Shown here: positions 1 through 6,604 of the stretch, in pieces | How positions within the stretch are numbered: position 1 is the first letter of the stretch | How the letters are laid out: each line of letters begins with the position of its first letter | IMG/VR virus record: IMGVR_UViG_3300010885_014835 | Location: 1 to 34,737 of that record | From: a virus | Direction: 5' to 3' (one strand) | Length of the DNA stretch: 34,737 bases | Notes under the pieces: model-generated | Told to the model about the DNA's origin: nothing | Databases searched by the model: none | The model's input: the letters and a program-made list of their open reading frames with translations, nothing else | Made by a program: the position numbers and the translations under genes

Positions 1-1117
1 CTTTAATGTGCGGACCTCTAGGATCTGCTAATAAACTACGATTGCCTAAGGCACGAGGACCAAATTCTGCGCGGCCACTAGCCACCCCAACAATACCATC
101 GCTAAGCAAACTATCAAGTAATCTATTCGTCGGGTACGCTCCGCTAATTTCATGCCCAAGATAAGCATTATGCCAGTTAAGACGACGACCAAAGGCGAGG
201 GCTGCGGCGCCAAGACTACTACCAGCATCGCCGGGATTAGGCATAATCCAAATATTATCAAAGTATGCACCAAGACTCCTATTAGCTAAACAATTCAATG
301 CAACACCGCCCATATACACAAGATTTTTACTCCAATTGAGTTTTCTTGCACGATACATGACATTATATATTAAATTTTCTGTTAATTTTTGTGTAGATGC
401 AGCCAAATCATATTCATCTATATCACTAAATTGTGTTTTGTCTATTCCTAAATGAAGATTTTCTTTAAATAGAAGCGTGTATTCGTTCTCTATTATACGT
501 GACTTCATTTCGTTTTCATATGTAGGTTGACCATATGCAGCCATACCCATCATTATATATTCTTCATCTAGTGGTTGCAATCCAATTCGTTTAGTCATAG
601 CACTATAGAATAATCCAATGCTATGAGGATACTGCTGTTTCCACAATAATTTATAGCTAGCAGTTCCCATATGATTATACTCAGCACCCCAAATACTAAT
701 AGTGTCAAACTCACCTATCGCATCAATAACAACTACTGTTGCCCTAGTGAATGAACTTGTTTGAAATCCTGCTGCTGCATGACTGAGATGATGATTGTAA
801 GATTTTATTCGTTTGGGTTTATTAGGCAACCACGGAGCACATTCATCTTTTATAATTTTATTAACAGTGAGTTTCTTCCATTCAATTCCTTGTCCACTGC
901 GTAGTTGTCTTAATTGTTTAATAAGCGGTCGTTCATAGTAAGCAACAGTATCAATGTAATGACCCTTTATTTCATTAAGCAGGCCCATTGAAATATGAGC
1001 ATCGTGTTTGTTTTTACTATAGCGTTCACTGTGTCCGGCAAATACTATATCACCTTTGGGATTTACAAGGGTTATAGCAGCATCATGAAAGCCGCAGCTT
1101 ATTCCTAAAATACTCAT
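1..1117 (-). CDS. Carbamoyltransferase, NodU/TobZ family (3' end outside window)
   Basis: Enzymes of this family transfer a carbamoyl group from carbamoyl phosphate to a hydroxyl, usually on a sugar, through a carbamoyl-adenylate intermediate. The window shows 372 codons from the ATG with no stop. Visible marks are an ASKHA-type start (LGISCGFHDAA, residues 4-14), the metal/nucleotide-site histidines NHHLSHAAAG (108-117), MGGVALNCLANR (269-280), MPNPGDAGSSLGAA (292-305), and the family signature EFGPRALGNRSLLADPR (351-367), which lies at the start of the C-terminal domain. Family members are usually near 550-600 residues, so about 200 residues should lie left of the window. The ATG overlaps the TGA of the 34-residue gene before it (ATGA), and there is no clear ribosome binding site, so translation is probably coupled. 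It is the last visible member of an overlapping modification cassette. The family assignment is firm; the acceptor substrate is unknown. Confidence 0.93.
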   Translation of the reverse strand, partial: MSILGISCGFHDAAITLVNPKGDIVFAGHSERYSKNKHDAHISMGLLNEIKGHYIDTVAYYERPLIKQLRQLRSGQGIEWKKLTVNKIIKDECAPWLPNKPKRIKSYNHHLSHAAAGFQTSSFTRATVVVIDAIGEFDTISIWGAEYNHMGTASYKLLWKQQYPHSIGLFYSAMTKRIGLQPLDEEYIMMGMAAYGQPTYENEMKSRIIENEYTLLFKENLHLGIDKTQFSDIDEYDLAASTQKLTENLIYNVMYRARKLNWSKNLVYMGGVALNCLANRSLGAYFDNIWIMPNPGDAGSSLGAAALAFGRRLNWHNAYLGHEISGAYPTNRLLDSLLSDGIVGVASGRAEFGPRALGNRSLLADPRGPHIK

Positions 1118-1218
1118 TTGTATATGAATGGATCTTGTTTCTTTAGTTGTCTTAGCTTTTTACGGTAAGCGATCTCACGTATAATACTATTATATATTTG
1201 TTTAAAAAAATTAATCAT
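1114..1218 (-). CDS. 34-residue basic microprotein, unknown function
   Basis: A 34-codon frame runs from an ATG inside the last codons of the SGNH-like gene to a TGA that overlaps the carbamoyltransferase ATG. It fills the whole space between these two genes. The product is rich in Lys, Arg, Ile and Tyr and ends in DPFIYK; the middle (about residues 14-29, EIAYRKKLRQLKKQD) looks like an amphipathic basic helix. There is no signal peptide and no clear membrane span. I recognise no family with certainty; the DPFIYK ending resembles short basic proteins I associate with marine T4-like phages, which is memory and not a search. The double start/stop overlap is the main evidence that it is a real gene, possibly a small partner of its neighbours or a translational bridge. 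Confidence 0.68.
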   Translation of the reverse strand: MINFFKQIYNSIIREIAYRKKLRQLKKQDPFIYK

Positions 1219-2062
1219 TTAGTAAGTGTCCAAATTTAGTAAAAAAATTATCTGACATTGCGTGTTGACAGTAAGTACCAGGATGAGCACTTATTTCAGT
1301 TTTAGACATCTTAATAATATCTCTTCCCCAATTCAAATGTAATACTTTGGGATCCTGCTCAAGTATATAATATACAGGATGAAATTTATCCGGAACAGTT
1401 ATTCCTGTATATTTAGAACTAAAATCTTCTGATTGATATAACGTAGATTCATAATATGGAATTTTATTAGATTCACATATTATTTTAATAGCCGATCTTA
1501 TATATTTAAATCTATTATGTATATGGCTTTCTTCCATAATAAAGTCTTTGTATGCTTTGTTCCAATAGGTTGTTGCTCTTTCTTCGTTGTTTGGAATTAA
1601 GAATATAGGATCATTTTTATACCAATAAAATGTTCTAACAATCGCTGGCCAAACAAAGATAAAGCATTTTGGCTTCTTAGGAACTTTTTCAAAAAAGTGT
1701 AGGAAATTAGTATATACAAAATCGGGGCTAGCCCCACATATTGCACCATTAACATAGTCACACTTTGCACGTTTTGCTGTTATATAGGCAAATGAATCTT
1801 CTAATGGCATACCAATACCATAGGCATAGCTACATCCAAAAAATGCAATATAGTTATCATAGTCTACTTCGTGCATTTCTTTTTCCATACGATACCCTAA
1901 ATCATTCAATGTATATGTTACAGGTTCGTTATAGTAACGCCACTCAGGACCTAACTTTTCTCTATTCTTTTCAAAAAGTTCCTTAGTATCAGTATGTAGA
2001 AAATTAAAAGTTCCAAACTTTTCAGTCCAGGGACTTTCTATTAAAAAATCATTCCTTATCAT
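1211..2062 (-). CDS. SGNH/GDSL hydrolase-like protein
   Basis: A 283-residue soluble protein. SGNH-family members hydrolyse or transfer ester-linked acyl groups, often O-acetyl groups on glycans. Visible marks are a block-I-like nucleophile motif FFGCSYAYG (residues 74-82, Ser78), a block-II-like NGAICGAS, a beta-strand CFIFVWP in the place of the third block, and a late SAHPGTYCQH (258-267) that would carry the catalytic His260. The usual Asp three residues before this His is not seen (Ile is there, Glu one further away), so activity is uncertain. I chose the ATG at 2062 because it forms an ATGA overlap with the radical SAM stop and has GGAAAA upstream. An in-frame ATG at 2074 is the alternative. 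Its 3' end overlaps the 34-residue gene. A structural, non-catalytic SGNH fold is another possibility. Confidence 0.68.
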   Translation of the reverse strand: MIRNDFLIESPWTEKFGTFNFLHTDTKELFEKNREKLGPEWRYYNEPVTYTLNDLGYRMEKEMHEVDYDNYIAFFGCSYAYGIGMPLEDSFAYITAKRAKCDYVNGAICGASPDFVYTNFLHFFEKVPKKPKCFIFVWPAIVRTFYWYKNDPIFLIPNNEERATTYWNKAYKDFIMEESHIHNRFKYIRSAIKIICESNKIPYYESTLYQSEDFSSKYTGITVPDKFHPVYYILEQDPKVLHLNWGRDIIKMSKTEISAHPGTYCQHAMSDNFFTKFGHLLND

Positions 2063-3447
2063 AACGTTTTCCATTCTTCATACACTGATTTAAGCTCTGG
2101 AAATGTTTGTGTGAAATTTAAATTCTTTCTCTTATCATACTCAGTGATGAAGGATGCAAAATCCTTCCTATCTCTTTGTAGATCACTTTCGGGTATTGTA
2201 TGAGTTCTAAGTAAGTTGGCTATCATAGATAACTTATCTACGTCATCATGGAATAACATTCCAAAATGTTCTTTCTTCTCATCTTTGTGTTTTGCTATTA
2301 GTTGGTCTATTTTAGTTGCTGTTTTTTCTTTTAACTCAGTTGGAGCCAAGCACATATGCAAATAGGGCGGCCAACGTAGATAGTTAATACTTAATATAAC
2401 ATTATTATTAGTAAAACTCTTATAATACTTTTTCCTAAAACTTAATATATCTTCAACAAATATATCAAACGTACTTAGTGACATAACATTGATAGTAGTC
2501 ATTATGCCAATGAATGCATTTTTTGGCAAGCGTTGTATAAAGGTATCTAAGTTATCATACCATTGCACATAATTCATGCCATAACGAATGTATTCGGCTT
2601 GCCGACCAGTTGCCTCACAACTTGTGTAGATTTGTATTTCTTTTAGCTTTGGTGCTACACGTTCAACGTATTGAATGAATTTTTCTACTAAATTATCCGG
2701 AACATTCAAGTTAGTATTGATTGCTAGGATCAAGTTAGGGTTAGGATTTTCTTCAATCTTTGATAAGATATTCCATACATCTTTGCTAAGTAATGGTTCG
2801 CCGCCGGTCAATCGTAACGTGTTAAGGCTACTATAAAGTTCTGGCCACCATTTCCAAAATGCTTCAACATATGGATTATGTTCTTTGTTTGTGTACGGGT
2901 ACCTTTCTGTTTGCTTTAAGTATATTAAATCACCTGTATTCCAGCTAGTAGGATACGGCCCATGTTGTTGAATTTCTTCTAGCCACTTGCTGCTAACATC
3001 GGGTGTACAGTAAGCACATTTAAAATTACATACATTACTAAAACTAATCTCTAAGTATGTGGGATTTATATCAGCAGTTTTCTTTTCTATTATTCGGGGC
3101 ATGTTATCCCAAGCCCAATGCATACTAGACTTATAATATCTGTCACTAACATTATCGCCGCCCAAATCTTCAACTCGCCAGCAATAATCACACTCAGGTG
3201 GACGTTCACCGTCTAGCATCATTTGCATTTGTTGTTTTTTAAATTTAGTATTGTGCAGTGCTTTGTGATTTGCTTCTACTTCTTCTAATGGTATCTTATG
3301 TGGTGCTGGGTGATGACAGCTATGATTCCATCCGGTCTGTAAATATAATGTAGTTTGGAACCATTTGGCTGAACAAAAACTATCACTGACAGTATCAATA
3401 ATTTCCCAACGTTTCTTTAGTACTTCTCTTGGGTGTTGATATCCCAT
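2059..3447 (-). CDS. Radical SAM protein with additional N-terminal cysteines (twitch-type)
   Basis: A 462-residue enzyme with the canonical CxxxCxxC cluster motif CNFKCAYC (Cys140, 144, 147), which in this superfamily binds a [4Fe-4S] cluster and S-adenosylmethionine to make a 5'-deoxyadenosyl radical. It is followed by the SAM-contacting GGEP motif (LRLTGGEPLL, GGEP at 215-218). Before the core, Cys25, Cys44, Cys86 and Cys89 (PPECDYCWRVEDLG) form a pattern seen in phage and bacterial twitch-domain radical SAM proteins; whether they bind a second cluster is inference. The start overlaps the previous stop as TAATG, with GAGGG just upstream; the end overlaps the SGNH-like gene by ATGA. The substrate is unknown. 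Given its neighbours (glycosyltransferases, carbamoyltransferase), it may modify a sugar or a residue of a structural protein. The family call is firm. Confidence 0.9.
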   Translation of the reverse strand: MGYQHPREVLKKRWEIIDTVSDSFCSAKWFQTTLYLQTGWNHSCHHPAPHKIPLEEVEANHKALHNTKFKKQQMQMMLDGERPPECDYCWRVEDLGGDNVSDRYYKSSMHWAWDNMPRIIEKKTADINPTYLEISFSNVCNFKCAYCTPDVSSKWLEEIQQHGPYPTSWNTGDLIYLKQTERYPYTNKEHNPYVEAFWKWWPELYSSLNTLRLTGGEPLLSKDVWNILSKIEENPNPNLILAINTNLNVPDNLVEKFIQYVERVAPKLKEIQIYTSCEATGRQAEYIRYGMNYVQWYDNLDTFIQRLPKNAFIGIMTTINVMSLSTFDIFVEDILSFRKKYYKSFTNNNVILSINYLRWPPYLHMCLAPTELKEKTATKIDQLIAKHKDEKKEHFGMLFHDDVDKLSMIANLLRTHTIPESDLQRDRKDFASFITEYDKRKNLNFTQTFPELKSVYEEWKTL

Positions 3448-4391
3448 TACCAGCCCTCAATTCTTCGTATAACATCCATTTCACGCACTAAAGGACCTAA
3501 GTTGTGTTTATCTACATTGCAATGACGCTTAAAGAATTTACTTTGATCAGAAGTCATAGTACAAATAGGTAAATCTAAATTATCACTCAAAAATGTTCCA
3601 TAATACTCTGCAGTCAACAATGGATTGTTGTGTTTATGTTCTTCCCATAATTTAGAAAAATTATCAAACCATTGAACTTCTTTGTTATCCCAATCAGTTA
3701 GCATTGTCATGTATGTACCTAATCTTGCACCATAGATTGCCCAATCACCATTTTCTACATCAAGACCAATGTTATGCCAAATAGTAAGATTGTTTAAGTT
3801 TCTATTAGATACTGATTCCCTAAACTTCGCTACAGTTGGAACACGCCCGCCAACTAAACACATCTTTACACCTTCTCTAAAGCCAGCCCGCCATGCTTGA
3901 AATGAAGTAAAATTGGGATATGTTGTGCTATAGCAATCATGCATTGCCCAATAGATGTTATCACTGCTATCTAAGCAAAAGTCAACAGTGGTTGTTTCGT
4001 TACCATCACTTGCTTCGTGAGTTTTCATATTCATTACATATGTTTTAGTCCATGAACTCATTCCACCATTACCATATCTCAAACCGTTAATATTGTTAAT
4101 AGCTTTCCAACGATACTGAGCACGTTGATATACAGGTTCTTTATCAGTGAAATCTAATTGCATATTGAAGAAATCCTCATCAGGCATGTTATCACCGTCG
4201 ATCAATATGAATCTTTCTGTATCGCTTGCTTCTGCTGCTGCTTTATGTGCTGCATCACTTCCTTTAACTCCGTCAACACGTTTAGCCCAAGGAACCATGT
4301 TCTGAATCTTTAACCAAAATTCTTCTTTTTGAGGCTCATCGTAACTCAAATAGATACAATCTAAATCTGCTACATCAATTATGTTCGACAT
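3447..4391 (-). CDS. Glycosyltransferase, GT-A fold (phage family with DGDN motif)
   Basis: A 314-residue soluble protein. The N-terminal part has a GT-A Rossmann-like layout: LDCIYLSYDEP (10-20), a variable loop with HKAAAEASDTERF, and the metal/nucleotide-sugar motif ILIDGDNMPDEDF with a DxD at residues 65-67. The start resembles phage proteins annotated as family-2-like glycosyltransferases. The C-terminal half is Trp- and Tyr-rich and has conserved-looking blocks (GLRYGNGGMSSWTK, SFQAWRAGFREGVKMCLVGG), perhaps the acceptor-binding part. There are no membrane segments, so a cytosolic acceptor (a virion protein, a nucleotide-linked sugar or a precursor) is more likely than direct action in the envelope. 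It overlaps the 98-residue gene upstream by 17 bases and the radical SAM gene downstream by one base. Donor and acceptor are unknown. Confidence 0.78.
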   Translation of the reverse strand: MSNIIDVADLDCIYLSYDEPQKEEFWLKIQNMVPWAKRVDGVKGSDAAHKAAAEASDTERFILIDGDNMPDEDFFNMQLDFTDKEPVYQRAQYRWKAINNINGLRYGNGGMSSWTKTYVMNMKTHEASDGNETTTVDFCLDSSDNIYWAMHDCYSTTYPNFTSFQAWRAGFREGVKMCLVGGRVPTVAKFRESVSNRNLNNLTIWHNIGLDVENGDWAIYGARLGTYMTMLTDWDNKEVQWFDNFSKLWEEHKHNNPLLTAEYYGTFLSDNLDLPICTMTSDQSKFFKRHCNVDKHNLGPLVREMDVIRRIEGW

Positions 4392-4671
4392 GTTTATATA
4401 ACCAATAATTTGTTTTGTTTTTATATTCCGAATCTACTATAATGTTTATATCAAAATCACTGCACTGTGTTCCCTCATCGGATTTATAGTATTTGGAAAT
4501 AGTTAGTTTATGCTCTTTTTTTACAATCTCACCATTTTTTATCATTACGTTTGGGTCGCCCAATGCATATTTAAATGCACTAATTACCAAATAAGTTCCC
4601 TCAGGTTTCTCACATGTATAGAATAGTGCATTACCCGTTTCATCATAATATAATCTGTACTCAATTTCCAT
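4375..4671 (-). CDS. 98-residue hypothetical protein in the modification cassette
   Basis: I do not recognise this protein. It is 98 residues, mixed charged and aromatic, with probable beta-strands (EIEYRLYYDETGNALFYTCE, then TYLVISAFKYALG) and a basic middle (KNGEIVKKEHKLTISKYYK). It lacks a signal peptide or membrane span. The start is placed at the ATG at 4671 because AGGTGA sits five bases upstream; a GTG three codons earlier (4680) is in frame but less well placed. It overlaps the end of the glycosyltransferase before it by 11 bases and the start of the next by 17, so it is held inside the coupled gene chain. A small partner or accessory subunit of a flanking glycosyltransferase is plausible but unproven. 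Confidence 0.72.
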   Translation of the reverse strand: MEIEYRLYYDETGNALFYTCEKPEGTYLVISAFKYALGDPNVMIKNGEIVKKEHKLTISKYYKSDEGTQCSDFDINIIVDSEYKNKTNYWLYKHVEHN

Positions 4672-5458
4672 AGGCTTCACCTATTATAGTCGAAAAATTT
4701 TTAACATGATAATGAAACGGGTACCTTTGTGGGAATGTGTTTATCTTTAGATAGTCTTTTGATAGTTCAACTGTTAATTCAAGAGTCCAATCTTCTGATA
4801 ATAAACTGTTTATGTGCTGCTTCATATGAACCATACTCATGTCTGAAAAGGGTATTGTTGTGTTTTCAACTCCATGTATATGACATGCAATAGCATACAC
4901 CCAATCAGTTGTTGCTTCTTCATTTGGACTACATTTCAATATTTCTTTAAACTGATCCCAATCTTCAAATACTCTCCTAACGGTGTTAAAGAACTTTTCA
5001 CTAAATCTTGATTTCTTAAAGTATGTTATAGCATTGTAAGTATCGGGTAGTTTATTATCTAAAATAAATTTTCTATAGAATTTAGAACCAGACACTTCTC
5101 CTTTATAGCTCCTAATAGTTGTGCAAACCGCTATATCTTTATACTTTAATACATCCCACCAGTAATCGATGCTGCTAGGTATATACATGTCTGCTTCAAG
5201 TTTAATAGTTTGTTTAAACGGACTAGCTTCATATACTTGCCAGTCATTAATAAGCTTCCAATTACTTGTTGGTGCTTGATCACCGTAGGGTAACGGGATT
5301 ACATAATCAAATACATTACCATTGTATTCATTATCAGTTATTAATGCTACTTTGGCTCGCTTCATACAATTCTTAATACTGTATGCTAATCCTTCTGCAC
5401 ATTTAACATAATCAGTGTTAGTTGTGTTCTGTGCTAAAATAACGAATCCCTTAGACAT
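4661..5458 (-). CDS. Glycosyltransferase-like protein, paralogue A (EAD motif)
   Basis: A 265-residue soluble protein with a GT-A-like outline: GFVILAQNT at the start, a central strand KVALITDNEYNG (36-47), NVFDYVIPLP, and LEADMYIPSS where the metal-binding DxD would fall (EAD at 88-90). It aligns by eye over most of its length with the next gene upstream (5451-6251): both have an NT-x-Y-x-K start, an ITD strand, FDYVI/FDNII, a Trp followed by QxxE, an (E/D)xD-Y-I motif, and an AIAC segment in the second half. The two are therefore likely tandem duplicates. The first acidic residue of DxD is Glu here and Asp in the sister. GGAGATTATGT precedes the ATG, a good ribosome binding site inside the end of the preceding gene. 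Donor and acceptor are unknown. Confidence 0.72.
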   Translation of the reverse strand: MSKGFVILAQNTTNTDYVKCAEGLAYSIKNCMKRAKVALITDNEYNGNVFDYVIPLPYGDQAPTSNWKLINDWQVYEASPFKQTIKLEADMYIPSSIDYWWDVLKYKDIAVCTTIRSYKGEVSGSKFYRKFILDNKLPDTYNAITYFKKSRFSEKFFNTVRRVFEDWDQFKEILKCSPNEEATTDWVYAIACHIHGVENTTIPFSDMSMVHMKQHINSLLSEDWTLELTVELSKDYLKINTFPQRYPFHYHVKNFSTIIGEAYGN

Positions 5459-6251
5459 ACATAATCTCCATAAAATTATCTTTGTTAATCATATGAAAAT
5501 CTATGTCTTTAATATACATGTATTCTTTCTTTGGCTTTAATTCATTTTGATTAAAAATTTTGATTTTGTATTCTGTACCGAATAGTTCGTCAGACACATT
5601 TTCTACTATAACATCACGTCCTGCGTGAACTAGATTCCATGGGATAAAATCTGTAGATTCATTAAACTCTCCATTAACAATTTTACATGCGATAGCCAAT
5701 GCATAATCATTTCTAAAAGACATAGAATAAAACCCATGCAGTTGTGCGTAGAATTCATAATTGTCTTGAATCATTTTTATACAGTTAAAAATATGATTTA
5801 CTCTTTTTGTTTTTCTAAAGAAAATAGTAGTTGCCCAAAGAGCATTATAACTATGTACTCCCATGTGTTCTTGTGATGCATCAGGCACCATTAAATAGCT
5901 TGTTCTATTATGGCAGCAAAAATCATTATAAAAATCGAACACTTCGAGTAATTTAGTTGAGTTTACTATATAATCTGTGTCCAACAATAAAGTTTCATCA
6001 TACGGAGTTAACTCAAATGCTTGATAACGTCCTTTGTTATACCAAGGGTTTTTTTCTTTCATATTATCTTTATTGCTTTCCGTATAGATAATATTATCAA
6101 ACTCATACCCATTATAATTGTTAATATCGTCTGTGATCACACTTACAGGAAGATTTAGGAAGTGGTTGATGCGCTTTGCGGTTGCAATAGCCATCTTAAA
6201 ATAATTTACTTTTTCAGTGTTAAAAGCAAATAATAGGACCCCTCTGGTCAT
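5451..6251 (-). CDS. Glycosyltransferase-like protein, paralogue B (DTD motif)
   Basis: A 266-residue soluble protein resembling GT-A glycosyltransferases: GVLLFAFNTEKVNYFKMA at the start, the strand PVSVITDDINN (35-45), YEFDNIIYT, and LLLDTDYIVNS with a proper DxD (91-93). The second half has ALWATTIFFRKTKR and DYALAIACKIVNG, typical of the acceptor side in this type. I placed the start at the ATG at 6251, which forms an ATGA overlap with the stop of the 102-residue gene. An ATG eight codons earlier (6275) is in frame and would enlarge the overlap. It is the sister of the adjacent 265-residue protein. The nucleotide sugar and target are unknown. Immediate proximity to the fibre genes makes glycosylation of a tail protein a reasonable hypothesis. 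Confidence 0.75.
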   Translation of the reverse strand: MTRGVLLFAFNTEKVNYFKMAIATAKRINHFLNLPVSVITDDINNYNGYEFDNIIYTESNKDNMKEKNPWYNKGRYQAFELTPYDETLLLDTDYIVNSTKLLEVFDFYNDFCCHNRTSYLMVPDASQEHMGVHSYNALWATTIFFRKTKRVNHIFNCIKMIQDNYEFYAQLHGFYSMSFRNDYALAIACKIVNGEFNESTDFIPWNLVHAGRDVIVENVSDELFGTEYKIKIFNQNELKPKKEYMYIKDIDFHMINKDNFMEIMYV

Positions 6252-6556
6252 CGATTTTTCTTTAGTTTTTCCCATTCGACTAGGTAATCATTCATTACAC
6301 TTTGATACGTATTAATAGCTTTTTGTAAGAATTTGGATCTATTGATTTTTACTGGGTTCTCGTAAAGATCAAGTAACACTATTTCATCTGGTATGTAAAC
6401 AGACGATAATAATGTAATTAGTTCAGGTGAGATTTTCCAAAGCCCGCCCTGTTCAGCAATTATCAATTTACTTTGATACTTGTCTTTTAGGTAGGCTTTG
6501 GTTGAATTATAACTGAATTTAGCTTTTGCTTCGGTAATTAGATCCTTGGTATCCAT
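6248..6556 (-). CDS. Small tail-associated protein, possible fibre assembly chaperone
   Basis: A 102-residue protein, helical and charged, with no signal peptide or membrane span. It starts MDTKDLITEAKAKFSYNS, continues with AYLKDKYQSKLIIAEQGGLWK, and ends with a helix rich in Lys, Glu and Trp (DYLVEWEKLKKNR). This style resembles short proteins found beside tail-fibre genes in T4-like phages of aquatic bacteria (my recollection, not a search). Size, charge and position just after two fibre-like genes suggest a fibre folding or assembly helper, but no catalytic motif supports a function. Its AGGAG ribosome binding site seven bases before the ATG lies inside a perfect hairpin (6557-6580). Its stop overlaps the next gene by ATGA. 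It begins the nine-gene overlapping chain. Confidence 0.75.
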   Translation of the reverse strand: MDTKDLITEAKAKFSYNSTKAYLKDKYQSKLIIAEQGGLWKISPELITLLSSVYIPDEIVLLDLYENPVKINRSKFLQKAINTYQSVMNDYLVEWEKLKKNR

Positions 6557-6580
6557 ATAAATACTCCTGCGAGTATTTAT
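6557..6580 (-). promoter_or_regulatory. Perfect 10-bp hairpin covering the ribosome binding site of the 102-residue gene
   Basis: The two arms ATAAATACTC (6557-6566) and GAGTATTTAT (6571-6580, plus-strand reading) are perfect complements around a four-base loop. On the transcribed strand the AGGAG ribosome binding site spans the loop and the 3' arm, and the ATG follows directly. Long transcripts reading in from the fibre genes could fold and hide the site. A transcript starting at the late-promoter-like motif overlapping the 5' arm would lack that arm and stay open. In T4, gene e uses this kind of early-hairpin, late-promoter switch; its operation here is inference. Confidence 0.6.
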
Positions 6581-6581
6581 T
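6574..6581 (-). promoter_or_regulatory. Late-promoter-like motif AATAAATA before the 102-residue gene
   Basis: AATAAATA reads on the minus strand 17 bases before the ATG, in a 48-base gap. T4 late promoters carry TATAAATA, and T4-like cyanophages a relaxed version. It overlaps the 5' arm of the hairpin. A start six or seven bases downstream would leave a very short leader with the AGGAG near its 5' end. Confidence 0.4.
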
Positions 6582-6604
6582 GGATAATACCTGTAATCTA
6601 ATTT

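Noticed and set aside
46-273. Minus-strand 75-codon hydrophobic frame resembling a small membrane protein
   Set aside because: It lies in another frame inside the carbamoyltransferase gene, whose conserved motifs (NPGDAGSS, EFGPRALGNR) clearly own this stretch.
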